A stretch of 64,000 nucleotides of DNA, taken from contig VWZL01000360.1 in assembly GCA_013396915.1 (NCBI GenBank), positions 70,284-134,283 of the forward strand. The letters are read 5' to 3'. Below, in pieces: positions 12,276-23,654 of the stretch (positions are counted from its first letter, which is position 1; each line of letters starts with the position of its first letter). A model generated the notes under the pieces. That model saw only the letters and a program-made list of their open reading frames with translations. It did not search any database and was not told where the DNA came from. Both the position numbers and the translations under genes were made by a program. This DNA comes from Stercorarius parasiticus (Eukaryota > Chordata > Aves > Charadriiformes > Stercorariidae).

Positions 12276-15200
12276 GGCTGAGTTTTAGCTACTTGAGAGT
12301 TTTCAAGACTGCAAAGCTTGAAGAAGTAATAATTATGCGGTAAAGAGCAATGATACCCCTGTAAGAGTGGGGAAACACATGCTAATGAAACACAGGGCAA
12401 AAAACCAGTGCCTTAGATCCTTCACTAGCAAAAAAGAGCACAGTTGCATTGATTTCTGTAATTCCTTTTGTTCAGCTATAGCCATTTACATCAGCTTGAG
12501 AAGATGTCAGTATGATTAACACCTCTTAATTTCTTAAAGGGTGATTGATTTTCATGTAGTTTGTAAGTACTGAGCACTGCAGAAGCCAAAGCTCATTGTG
12601 TTGTCTGACCTTAGATCTGTTTTCAGGCCTTATTATATTGAAGATCACTGCACAATGCATACATCTAAAAAGACCGTCAATCCTAACACCAGAGATGTTA
12701 AATCACAATAGTATATAATAAAAAATACCCATTCATTATAGGTAGACTGGTGATTTTGTGTTAGTCATTAGACACAGGCTTTTGAAGAGAAACACCGTAG
12801 AAGTAGCAACGTTTTTAGAGCACGAGAACTGTAGATTGATGGAGCTGTGTGAAGTACATGGAAAACAAGGAAAGCCTATAATGTTATAAACAGGAAGATA
12901 AATGCTCGCTGGACAGTCTGACTATTAAGATTTACAAAGACAGTTAAGCATCTTCATATCTAAAAAAGCAGCTGACTCAGATGTGTGGCTCTAGATGATT
13001 TTCAGTACCTTTTAATTATCTCCATAACACTAATTCCATAATCCACATCTTAAAATATTTAGAAAATTCTGGATGCCAGGGTTTATTGTATATAGGTTTT
13101 GTCATTCTTTTGTAATTTTATGATTCATTTTTCTTCTTGCATCTAGGATCATTACAATTCAAACAATCCTGTGTTATATGTATCCTATGATAAGATTCAC
13201 AAGATATTTCTTATGGTGAGAGATGCCACAAACACAGAATGTCGTTTGGTAATTCCTTGCTCTATAAAACGATCATTACGGCAGCTTTCAACTGTACTCA
13301 AATAGTAAGTGAATATTTTTAAAGAGAAAAATAAAACTCATAGGAGACATTCATCCTCAAAGATTCATAACAGCTTGTTAAAATGTCTTCTGAGTCCCAC
13401 TGGTCTTCATTACCAATGAGCAAGCCTTAAAATCTTGGTGAGAAAGAAAACGTGCAAAGGGCATCCCTGGTGAGGATTAAATATGCTCAGCCCAAACCAT
13501 TGGAATTAATTTCAGAAGCTTAAATGACAGACAATTCAGTGCTGTGAGGAGCGAGAGATGGGAATAACTTGATCTGTAGTCTGCATTTTAAGGTAAAAAT
13601 AAAAGGTTCTGCGGTAATACAGACTGAGTTTTTTACCAGGCAGTGTCCCAAGCCTTCCACACCAGATCTTTCTGTTTCTCAGCCAATGGAAAGAAAATAA
13701 ATCAACTCAGACCCTGCAGCGCATTTCATTTCAAACTGACTGGTGATTAACAAGTGAACTACATACACAAACCAGCCCAAATGGGCACCACTGTTATTAC
13801 AGTATTAGCAGTTTCTCCAATCCAATTTATTTATGCTGAATGAGAATTTATTGATCCTCAAGAGCTGATTTACATGTGAACAAATCAAATGATGAGTTAA
13901 TTAACCAAAACACTCTTAACGTTTCCAGATTGCAGTCTCTGGTCTAGCTAGAATTAATTTCCTAAGCAGAGACTTGATAATGACAGATTATCTATAAATA
14001 AAATCGCGGGTTTATATAAAAGAGAGGTTTCCCCAAAGTACGAATTTGCAAAAAATTGGAAATCCAGATGCCACATCCACAAATACTGATTATGATCAGT
14101 ACTTTGCAATTCTGGCACTGACCCCGTATTTTGTGTTATTTAAACAAGATAGGCATCTTAATTAACCTATTTCTGGTTTCCTTAGGACGAAGTGAACCTT
14201 GGGGATTATAAAATGGGAACACAGTGCACACCAGCATAGAAACATACTGGTGGCTATTTAAGAGATTGCAGAATCTGGCACAAGACTGTTCCCAGAAATA
14301 CAGCTTTAAAAAAAGGACCTGTGCCTCTGATAGGAATCAGAGGAGACCCAGCCAAGCTCTCCTAGCCCCACCATGCACAGGGAAGGAAAGCAATTGTTTC
14401 AGCCCCAAATGGAACAAGGTTTACCAGAAAATGTGCTCTACTTTTGACGTATAGATCCTCATTCAGTTCCCATCATCGCCGTTTCCCCAGCTCTCAATCC
14501 ACAAAAGCCCCAGCGAGCAGTGGAGACATTTGGCATAAAGTCACCCTCTGCATCCCAGGCTTTCATTCCAATACAATGCTATTTTTGTTACCTTGTCTTT
14601 TTAGCTTACAAAAAGGTTTCTCTACACTCTGTGAAACACTGAAGAATATTCTGAAACAGGCAGTCAATGACAAGTTGTGTTGCTCTTATCAGGCTTTCTA
14701 AAGAGCACCAGTGCTGGATATCAGAGAGTACTGTGAGCATAATTATTGTTTTGTTCAACCAAAATTTGAGTGTTTTTCAGTTACCTGTAAAAGAAACAAA
14801 CATGTTGGTTTTGTTTTAACGTTTAAAAATAATTCAATTAATTCACAAATGTAAAATGCCCATTTCAAATCAAATATTTGAAACCTTATTTAGCTTCAAA
14901 ATTGGAATATTTCATTCAGGTTTCTTCCCCTCTGCCTACCCCCAAAAACTTGGTGAAGTGAACCCCAGCTCACTAAATCCAAGCCTGTGTTTCTTTATTA
15001 GGAAAGTACCACCTTCGCTCAGTGCCACTGCCAATTTCCTTGGAAATCTGGTTTTAAATGTCACATAAGGAGCTGCTGAATGCTGAGTTCCACGGTGTGC
15101 GCTGAGCAGCTGAGAATCTTCCCCCGTGCACAGAGAGGTGGCTGTGTATCATATGCCTATTTTCATCCAAACCTCCTGGTTCCCTGCCTCTCCCTCTCTT

Positions 15201-18200
15201 GAGCCTTATTAGCAGAACTTTTACATCAGCTTCAGTATCACCTGCCAGGCAAGTTTCTGTATGTGGCTTTTTTTCCCCTCATTCAGCCTGTCAAAAAAAG
15301 GAGGCAACACAGAACTTCTGGGCTGATCTGAATATTCAAATCTATCATGCTTGGAGGAGCTTAAAAGTAGGCAAAAATAGTTGACTCTGCCCGTTCTACA
15401 TTTATTGGTAAAAACCGTGGGGCAGACTCTAAGCGAATAGTGTGGAAAACAGAATTAGTCTGATTTAAGGAAAAAATAACAGAATTAGCAAAGTTTCTTT
15501 TTGTCGATAACTATTCAAAACAGCATTTAGCCGTTTAGGTAGAAGCTATTTAGAGGAAAGCGTTTATGCATGTGTTAACTCTTGTATGGATAAATGGCTT
15601 CATTTTTCAGAGCTATCCTTCTAACACCTTTAGTAAGCACTCAAATGAAAGTTGGATGTCATGCAAGCACCTCATTTCCGTACCAAAAGTCACCCCTAAT
15701 GATTCCTTCCCAGACCTAAGGGATTTCCATAAGTGACACGGAGGACATAAGATTACTGTCAGGTTTTAATTATCCGAGGAGGTGGCCAGCTGTGAAAACT
15801 GGGGAATACAACTTCTGAAGTGGGTGCTCCACAGAGGAGTCAGCGCTGTCAAGCAACCCCAGTGGTGCGCGCCACTAATGGGATGGGTGGTGGGAGCCCA
15901 GGTTTTGCAAGCCTTGCTGCCGGCAGCCTGCGGTGAGGAGGTTTGGAGGTCATTGCTGCTCAACTAAGTGCCTGCATCCAATTAGACATTTTTCAGTAAT
16001 AGAGAGCTACGCAGGTGGAATGAATTGATTTAACTTTAAAACCGCCCCCCTGTGTGTTTTTATGTCTGGTATTTCCATACCTCCTTTCTTCCAGTTAGAC
16101 ACAAATGGATGTGGCTGGCACAATGTCTCAGAGGCAGAAAACATCACGTGTAACTTGTCTGAAAGTTTTTAAATATAGGCAGATCTGAAAGAACGGAGCC
16201 ACTGAAGATGGCTTAATAAGCACCAGGATGACAAAGCTATGTTGACACTAACAAGTCTTGCAGCCAGTAAGAGGAGATCTAAAGGCAGACAGAAGATACT
16301 GCCAAATTTCCAAGATCCTGTTGTCTTTTCTTCACACATTTCTGGGGCAAGGGCATTACTTTGGATTAGATTTAGTCTAGCCCTGTTGACCGAAGGCCCA
16401 TTAACGGGGCACTTCTAGTTTAGCTTAATTAAAAGAAAACTCATTTGCAGGTTTTAAAACCATTCCTTGATGTGAGCCAAAATACCATAAATGGGTAGAA
16501 ATGTAGAATTTTGTCCAAAATTCATTTTTGATACAAACTAAAATGCTTATGTAGCACCACTGAAACTATTCTGAGTTTTGCTGCAAAATAAAAATGGATG
16601 TGAATTACCAAACATAAAACCAGCTTCAGTCTCTGCTTACGTGACCACTGTTATCTTGCCTTATGACACAAAATCATTATCAAACTTGAGCCTTTACCTA
16701 CTTTGCTGGTAAAAGAATCTTTCCAAACTATACTAGTGGGTGTCACTGGGATAGTAGCACCTGATCAGGCCTCTTTCAAACTGGCAGCTATTTCCTAGTA
16801 GGACTTTAACCGCTTTGCCATAAGACCTTTGCTTTTTAAAGGTATTGACAGGTCAGAGATACAGCGGCTCTAAACTGGCGTTGCTTCGCTGAATCAAGGC
16901 CAGATAAGAAGCTTGTCCAATGCTGCCAGAGGCTGTCGTTCAAGGAGTCCACCTACTCCTCAGCGTGGTATTGAATATCATTAAAAATTTAAATAATTTC
17001 TGTTTTAAATGAGTGGCGATCCAGTGGGCAATTATTCCATAGACCAAGGAAGAGTCAATCTATTGTAGCCCTCTTGCAGGGCATTAATAGCTGCCATAAT
17101 AGCTGTGAAAAATGCCAGCACATTACTAGTCTCTGTTTACAATTGGTTTGTTCGAGAATTGCTTACAAATGACCTATACCACTCACAATAAAACAATCAT
17201 ACATTAAGTGCCCCAGGACTAGGCCCAGAAAAAGTGACAGGGGAGAAGACTACATGATTACTCTTGCCTCTGGCAGTAGACTTGATTTGTGCTGACACTT
17301 TTGCCATTTTGTAGTAAAAGAACTAGCTTCATGGCAGTGATATCACCACAGACTGAGTGCTTTTGCTAGCAGCAGACATCTGTAAGGCATATGAAGTCCC
17401 CAGGTAAATTCCCAAGTTACAGGCCTTTGTGATTAAAACCTGTGGGCAGGAATGCAGACGTACCTTTCCCAAGAGAAAATTACGTGGTGTACCAGCAGGC
17501 ACCCCAATAGTGACTGCAAACCCTTACGTGTTTTTGGCAGGGATCTGGCTTTTAACAGGGGATTTTGAGAATTGTACCAGCCTTGAATAGGTGCCATCTG
17601 TACTTCTGTGCGTGAATTCCACTACTTCCCTATCCAAATGGCAAAATAACAAGATAAAATCCAAGTTATGGAGCAAAGACACTAAGTAATCCAAGAGGAT
17701 GAATCATCCTTTGACCTGTTACGTTTTTTAATTAACCTGTATTGCTAATAGATGATTGGATTATCGCTCTGGAAGTACATTATGGCAGAAAAAAAATGTT
17801 GCTTTTCTCCATAAAACACATCATGTATACTTTGGAGTAACTTAGTTCATTGAAGACTGTTTCAAGAAAAAAGTGTTAATACTTTTGCAAGCAAATCTTT
17901 TGGGATTCCTGGCTTCAGGCTAGAATAACCAAACTAACTTGGATAAAATTGTCAACATGGAAGTTTGATTTAACCGATTCTGTTTATTTAAGCAATCTAA
18001 ACTCACTCATTTGGTCCTGCCAACTGCAATCTCATGCCCCAGTAAAAGTGTAGGAAAAGTATGCAGACAAAATCATTCCTGCTGCTAATCAAGCCAAAGA
18101 GCTCAGTCAGGAAGACATTTAAAAGGAGATCATCCCCAAGCTCAGGGACATACAAATCAGAAAAGTTACTGGGTACAAATTTGATTCTGCTCTCTTGTCG

Positions 18201-21200
18201 TAGCAACTCTGATCCAAGTCACCTTTAGACGATCCCAGATTCTGATGGTGGCGTTTTAAGCCGTGCTCAGTCCTCACACTGAGGACTCACACAGTTCTTT
18301 GGTGCTTTCGAGTCTGATTGTTAAACTGCGAGAATATAGACTTTTTAATGAATTTTTGCTATGAAATTACTGAGCAGATCAAATGACGCTGGTGATAATA
18401 ATAAAGCTACAAAATTGCAGGAACATATGTCCTAGAAATATAAGTACTGGCATTTGGATGAATATTACAAATAAACAAGCAAATCATATCCAACATAGAC
18501 TAATATAATAAAAAATGGCAAAGGAAAACACATACAACAGGTGGACTGAGAGCAGGAAGGTACAAAAACACATTCCAAAGCTGGTACTTTGGCAGAGAAA
18601 AAATTAAACCCCTCTGAGCAGTGTCTGTTTGGCACCCAGTCTGTCCCATGCCAGATGAGATCAGCTTAACAAATGGATGAGCACATGACTAGCTGATAAG
18701 ATTTGCAATTATACTGTTTGTGGGTTTGTCAATCATGTCAGTATCATTAGCTGTTATTTCCCAGATCAAAGGGCTATAACCTGTTTCTAACAACATTTCA
18801 GCACTACTTTGAAATATTTTTAGGGCTAATCGTAAATGATACCCTAATAAATCAGTGTTGAAACTAATTGTAATTAATTCTGGCACCACAAAGGTGTGAA
18901 GATACTGCTTTTTCTTCAAGCTGGCCTTGATGCCCACCAGCCATAACACAAGGGGCTATACATAGATTAATTACTCCCTTAGGAAGATTGCACTCCCTCT
19001 GGAAAGTTCTCCAAAATCTTCTGACATATAGTACGTAGAAGAGCTAAGAGCTAATTAGTAGAATAAATTGTGACACATTATCTTTTCTTGTTCAGTAATT
19101 TGGCTAGTGCCTTCTCGTGCTGTTAAGAAAGGTCCGCGCTGGAGTGGAAGCTCTCTTCAGAAGTGCCTCTGTGTGTTGGGCGCTCACCCATTAGGAGGTG
19201 GATGCCTTGTGAGCTTTCCAAAGCCAGTGCAGAGGAGACACTGATTTTCTGCAGTTCGTATACCTTTGGAATTGTTTCTTCTTAAGATGTTAAATTATAC
19301 TATTATTTGCCCTGAATTCACATTCTGCTTTGTACCATTTATCCTTTACATCAAATTAAAAATATTTAATTATAGTAAACAGGGAACAGAAGAGCTACCT
19401 AAAAATAATTCAACAGCTGTACAATAAGTAGGCTGCACTTCTGAACTTAAAGCCTATATATACTCTTTCTTCCAACACACTGACTGCTAACAATTCTAGG
19501 AAATGAGTGCACATCTCTTTTGATACCAAAGCTTTATCTTGGTAATTTGCAATAGTCAGGAACTAAAGAATGAGGCATTTTCATAATATGCACAAGGGTT
19601 TTAACTTGAATTAAATAATGACCTCAGTTTAAATTTACCTTCCTATATGTCACATTTAAATCAAAACCTGTCCTTAGCTGAGCCACATCAGAGCTAGAGG
19701 TGCACAAACAGGATTTCCAAAGGGAGGATGGACCTCTCAAAAGTCAACTGAGGTCACCCATTCAGCCAATTTTGTCAGCCCTGCCACGCACCTGAGGACA
19801 ATGACACGGCATCAGTCAACTACTGGAGGGCATATTCTGGGAACTACAGACACCAGCATAAATTACAGCAGGTCACAGAGAAACTTCAGTAGCTACAGTG
19901 TGAGAATCAGTAAGTGGCTTCTTGACAATTCTAGATACTAAACAGAGATCTCTACACACACAGAATTATGGCTCAGTTAATAGAGAGGAAAAAAGAAAAA
20001 AAAAATTAAAAAAGGTGAGGAGGTCAGCATAGATTTGAATATTCAAAAACTAAAGGCATGACAGAACAGACTTACAATGAGAACACTCTTGCTCTCAAAG
20101 TCCAGTGGAAAGCAGCAGTTTACACTGCATATGTAACAGTGGGAGCTGTCAGCCCATCACCAGGTGGAAGAGAGCAATCTCCAGGAAACTGTCCATCGCT
20201 TCCAGTGATAATTTATTTAAAAAAAAACAGACGAAACTATTTCCTGTTATATTTATCCAAAAGTATTAAATTATCTTATTACTGTGGCTTAGTCCATGAC
20301 TATGTTTTAAGAAGAAATACAAATCTTAGAAGGGTCAAAATACACAGTGCATCGTGGTGACTAAATCTCGTTGTAGAGATACTCAGGAAAATAGCTGATT
20401 CATTCAGTCCATACTTCCAGCCTGCTAGAAGGCCAAATAAATGAGTCAACAGCTTACGTAAAATAAATTGGAAAAAAAAATAATACTGACAAAGTTATGC
20501 ATCAATCCCAGCAAAATTTTCAAGTCAATACAGCGCAATACATTTGGTCTCCTGATTTTTTTTTCCCAAGTTTCACGCCACTGCTTCACACAGCATGTTT
20601 AGAGGGCTCTGAGGAAACTGGTATAAGGCTGGGTTCCCAGTCCCCAATGGGGGATACATCACTTGATGGGAAATACCTGCCTGCACATTTTGCAGTTTCC
20701 CTGTCAGTGTCATTAAAGGGATTTTCAACGTTAAAGTGCGCTCACAGGACTGAACTTCAGGAGTGCAGGAGACTTTCTAGTAACTGCAAAGGATTTTAGG
20801 CCAAACATTTTGACCTGCACTTTTCAAAAAGATTTCAAGGGCTGATTATTAATCAAGCACTAGGTATTTACAACACAGTCATCCTGCCTTCTGAAAATCT
20901 GGCTTTTTATCCCCATGCAGCTCTAGAACTTAACCTCTCTTGAACGTTTGCTTCATAAAAGGGATTGGTTTTGTTTTTCCTCACGTAACCAGGGTATTTC
21001 TACCTAACATCAAAATAAAAAAATTATATATTTTGTTAAGTACTACCAGACCAGCAAGTGTCTCATACCCCAGAAGTAACATTGATCTTTTCCAAGGCTA
21101 CATTTGCTGTCTGTACAGAAAGCTTCTCATTAATTTTGCTTTGTAGTTGAGCACTGAAATTGCATGTCTTCACTATGATTCTTCCCTATAGAATGACTTT

Positions 21201-21460
21201 CAGAACAGGTAATGGAAATCTTCCCTGCAGATAAGAGACCCGCAGTTGGCTTAGAAGAGGAACATTTTGATTTTACCTCTCTGCATGGTAAATTTCCTGG
21301 CACTTTTGCTTGCAGCATAGATAGTGCAGGGATAGGAGCTGTTTCAGAAATCCAGCGCCTCAACTTCAGTGCTCCAGTGTGGGATTTCATAGCATCTATC
21401 TCAAACTGCTTGAGAGTTACGGGCAGCCCAGCAGTTACTGCAGAAAAGCATTCGAGAGTT
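12276..21460. other. Non-coding, mostly single-copy-like; contains one candidate exon
   Basis: No recognised gene. The best host-like signal is the candidate exon at 13147-13304, listed separately. Stretches rich in homeodomain-like and MEF2-like words lie near 13850-14010 and 16970-17200. Repeats are limited to short A/T runs (for example 19981-20017, A-rich). A GC-richer patch at 15770-15970 is open in two opposite frames of about 60 codons with no recognisable product. Confidence 0.55.
13147..13304 (+). other. Candidate host exon (unrecognised)
   Basis: The sequence is preceded by a 51-nt AG-free, pyrimidine-rich tract ending TTTTTCTTCTTGCATCTAG, a strong 3' splice-site shape. It is followed by GTAAGT, an optimal 5' splice site. 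Between them, 158 nt are open in frame 1 with no stop. The predicted peptide begins DHYNSNNPVLYVSYDKIHK and ends RQLSTVLK. An alternative internal donor, ATG|GTGAGA, would end the exon at 13215 (69 nt, phase 0 to 0). I do not recognise the peptide. If the 158-nt form is used, the dangling TA must not be followed by A or G. The sequence shows the sites and the open frame; that it is an exon is inference. Confidence 0.3.
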
Positions 21461-21463
21461 GAG

Positions 21464-21479
21464 AAAAAAAAAAAAAAAA
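21464..21479 (+). repeat. Poly-A run (16 A) ending at an ambiguous base
   Basis: Sixteen A residues followed by a single N at 21480. The run marks the end of one sequenced piece; see the assembly finding. Confidence 0.9.
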
Positions 21480-21480
21480 N

Positions 21481-21513
21481 TGTCTTTACTTTGGAAAGGT
21501 GAATATGAGACAA
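21481..21513 (+). repeat. 33-bp exact duplicate, copy 1 (assembly overlap)
   Basis: This is identical over 33 bases, beginning TGTCTTTACTTTGGAAAGG, to 22186-22218. Copy 1 begins right after the N at 21480, and copy 2 ends right before the N at 22219. That is the pattern expected of an unmerged overlap between two contig ends, not of a biological repeat. Confidence 0.85.
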
Positions 21514-21556
21514 AACTATAAAGTTTTTCTTTGGCTTTAATTGCTGTCATGTGCTG

Positions 21557-21663
21557 TGTCCTGGTTTCAGCTGGGGTAGAGTTAATTTTCTTTCTAGTAG
21601 CTGCTGTGTTATAATTTAGTATGAGAATAATACTGATAACATGGATGCTTTTAGTTGTTGATA
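21557..21663 (+). mobile_element. ERVL-type LTR, 5' part, cut by a gap
   Basis: It begins TGTCCTGGTTTCAGCTGGG followed by TAGAGTTAATTTTCTTTCTAG and TTAGTATGAGAATAATACTG. I recognise this as the start of a very common avian ERVL-class long terminal repeat. LTRs supply the promoter and polyadenylation signals of endogenous retroviruses. The sequence runs into a 210-base N block at 21664-21873. The downstream half of the same LTR type appears at 22220-22460, displaced by about 350 bases of unrelated sequence. The bases just before the TG start are TGCTG, a possible 5-bp target-site duplication whose partner I cannot find. No viral gene is visible. The family name is not asserted. Confidence 0.8.
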
Positions 21664-21873
21664 NNNNNNNNNNNNNNNNNNNNNNNNNNNNNNNNNNNNN
21701 NNNNNNNNNNNNNNNNNNNNNNNNNNNNNNNNNNNNNNNNNNNNNNNNNNNNNNNNNNNNNNNNNNNNNNNNNNNNNNNNNNNNNNNNNNNNNNNNNNNN
21801 NNNNNNNNNNNNNNNNNNNNNNNNNNNNNNNNNNNNNNNNNNNNNNNNNNNNNNNNNNNNNNNNNNNNNNNNN
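21664..21873. other. Assembly gap (210 N)
   Basis: Unsequenced bases inside or next to the ERVL-type LTR. Reading frames that cross it are meaningless. Single-base N positions at 21480, 22219, 23654 and 33625 mark further joins. Confidence 0.98.
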
Positions 21874-22218
21874 GAAAATCTCACTGTAGCTTAAAGCTAA
21901 TGTTTTGATTTTACTCTCATTTACATCAGAAGAAATTTTTTTTTTAAGTGCCAGGAGAGTCACTGGAGCATAGCTTTATGCTACAGCTTTTCCTTTGAGT
22001 TTCCAAGTAGCAACAATTTCTTGTGTTCCTGTGATGGGTGAAACTAGCCCAGTGATGAATACCAGTGCAAAAATGGGGAACTAAAGGAGCACATTTTTCA
22101 CCAGCTGGATGACCTGAAATCCACTACGTATTTTCAATGCAATAAGCTAGAGATTAAATTATATATATATATTATATTTTTTATATGTCTTTACTTTGGA
22201 AAGGTGAATATGAGACAA
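21874..22218. other. Host-like segment probably placed in the wrong order
   Basis: AT-rich, unlike the LTR on either side. It contains an (AT)n tract near 22159-22172 and ends with copy 2 of the 33-bp duplicate (22186-22218). The overlap suggests that this piece really precedes 21481 rather than following the gap. Confidence 0.65.
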
Positions 22219-22219
22219 N

Positions 22220-22341
22220 GCTCAGGATCTAAATGGGGGTTGGTGGGAGAGCAGGAATGCTCAATCACTGCTCAGGATGAGCTGGGAAACCGATCATCAG
22301 ATGGTGAGAGAGACTTGCATTGTATCACTTTATTTTGTATA

Positions 22342-22379
<38 letters not shown>

Positions 22380-22460
22380 TACTATTATTATTTTCCTCTT
22401 CCATTACTGTTCTATTAAACTGTCTTTATCTCAACCCATGAGGGTTTTTTTTCCCCCTCC
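22220..22460 (+). mobile_element. ERVL-type LTR, 3' part with internal ATT microsatellite
   Basis: The piece contains an (ATT)n tract at 22346-22394 followed by TTCTATTAAACTGTCTTTATCTCAACCCATGAGGG. This arrangement, an ATT microsatellite and then a TTAAACTG..TCTTTATCTCAACCCA block, is characteristic of the second half of the avian ERVL LTR that starts at 21557. The usual terminal portion is not recognisable after about 22460, so the copy appears 3'-truncated or diverged there. There is no internal retroviral sequence, so this is part of a solo or fragmentary LTR. Confidence 0.75.
22346..22394. repeat. (ATT)n microsatellite inside the LTR
   Basis: About ten perfect ATT units, an ACC interruption, and then further ATT units. 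It is a normal component of this LTR family and will vary in length between individuals. Confidence 0.9.
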
Positions 22461-23632
22461 TTTTCTCAGGAACCCCCCTGTGGCTCCCTCAGAACAAGTC
22501 TCAGCTCAGTCCTCAGGTGAGGGGCACTCCGGGGCATCACAGGCAGCCACCCATCCTCACATGAGCATTGTCTCCTGACCTGCTTCCAGCACAGGAGCTG
22601 CACCTCAACTTCCCACAAGCTCTGTGTGGCCCAGGAGTCCCACTCCTGTTCCACGTTCTAAATTTTTACACCCACAGCTATATGTCATGTGCCACTGCAG
22701 AAACAGTCTTTCTAGCGATGTAAAAACACCTGCACAGCATGCAGACAATTGTTCAATATTGATTTCCTTCAGGTCCAAAATAATATCAGCATGTATTTCA
22801 TGTTAAAGCATTGTTATTTGTTTAGAAATTAAACCAAAAATGCACTGAAATGAAGCAAAACTGGTAAGTGCCACTTGGAATAATAAACTAGGTTTGTGAT
22901 AATTGTGTATTTAAGGACAGTAAAAATATTTACTTTGAGAGGAAAAAAATTTGTTCACACTAAATGTCACTTCAAGTGAAATATTTTTCTTTACTTTTGG
23001 TTTATTTCATGGCTCTAAATCCATGGACACCTTCCTACCGCGTATTCCAATTAGTTGGTTCAAAAGCGTCTCTAAGTTGATTCAAAAGCAATCTCTAAGG
23101 TGGGGCTGTGTTATGTCTGCCTTGCTAACTGCCACAGGGGCATATAGAGAAGTATCTAAGGGGAAAAGGAATATAGCACGTATGGTTACCTGCAGTTCAC
23201 ATTAAAACTCAGCTATATAAAATCTCTGAATGCCACTCCTAACGATGCAACACTAGCCTCATCCTGAAGAAGATCAGGGAATCATGCAGTTTGCATTCTC
23301 AATACAGAATGTGTTTGCCCCCAGATCTCGATCTTTTACCTGCTGCTTTCTTCGGTTGTATTTGTTGTTGATTCTCCCCTCAGTCCTGGAGCTCCAGCTC
23401 CAGATTCTGTGAGAGTAAAATATTGCACAAAGAGAGAAAATAGTCTTTTTAACAACAAAATGCATGTGAAATCATCGATAGGACCTCTGCAGGTCTGATT
23501 CTAATCTTGGCTGACTCCAGCTGAGCAATTTCAGCTGGTGCAAATGAAAACAGAATCCAGTAGAGTGTCTCCATGAGAGATCTTGAGAGCTCGTTACTTT
23601 GGAATATGATTTATTTTTCCCTTTTATGGACT

Positions 23633-23654
23633 TGTCGTGGTTTTGGCCGTATTN
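23633..23654 (+). mobile_element. Possible collapsed LTR tip at a one-base gap
   Basis: TGTCGTGGTTTTGGCCG, just before the ambiguous base at 23654, resembles the first bases of avian ERV LTRs, which often open TGTCGTGGTTT. Only about 20 bases are present, so this is weak. It fits the pattern of other one-N joins in the window falling at repeats. Confidence 0.25.

Noticed and set aside
21130..21513. 127-codon minus-strand open frame
   Set aside because: It runs through the N at 21480 and the poly-T/poly-A run at a probable misjoin, so the frame is not real sequence.
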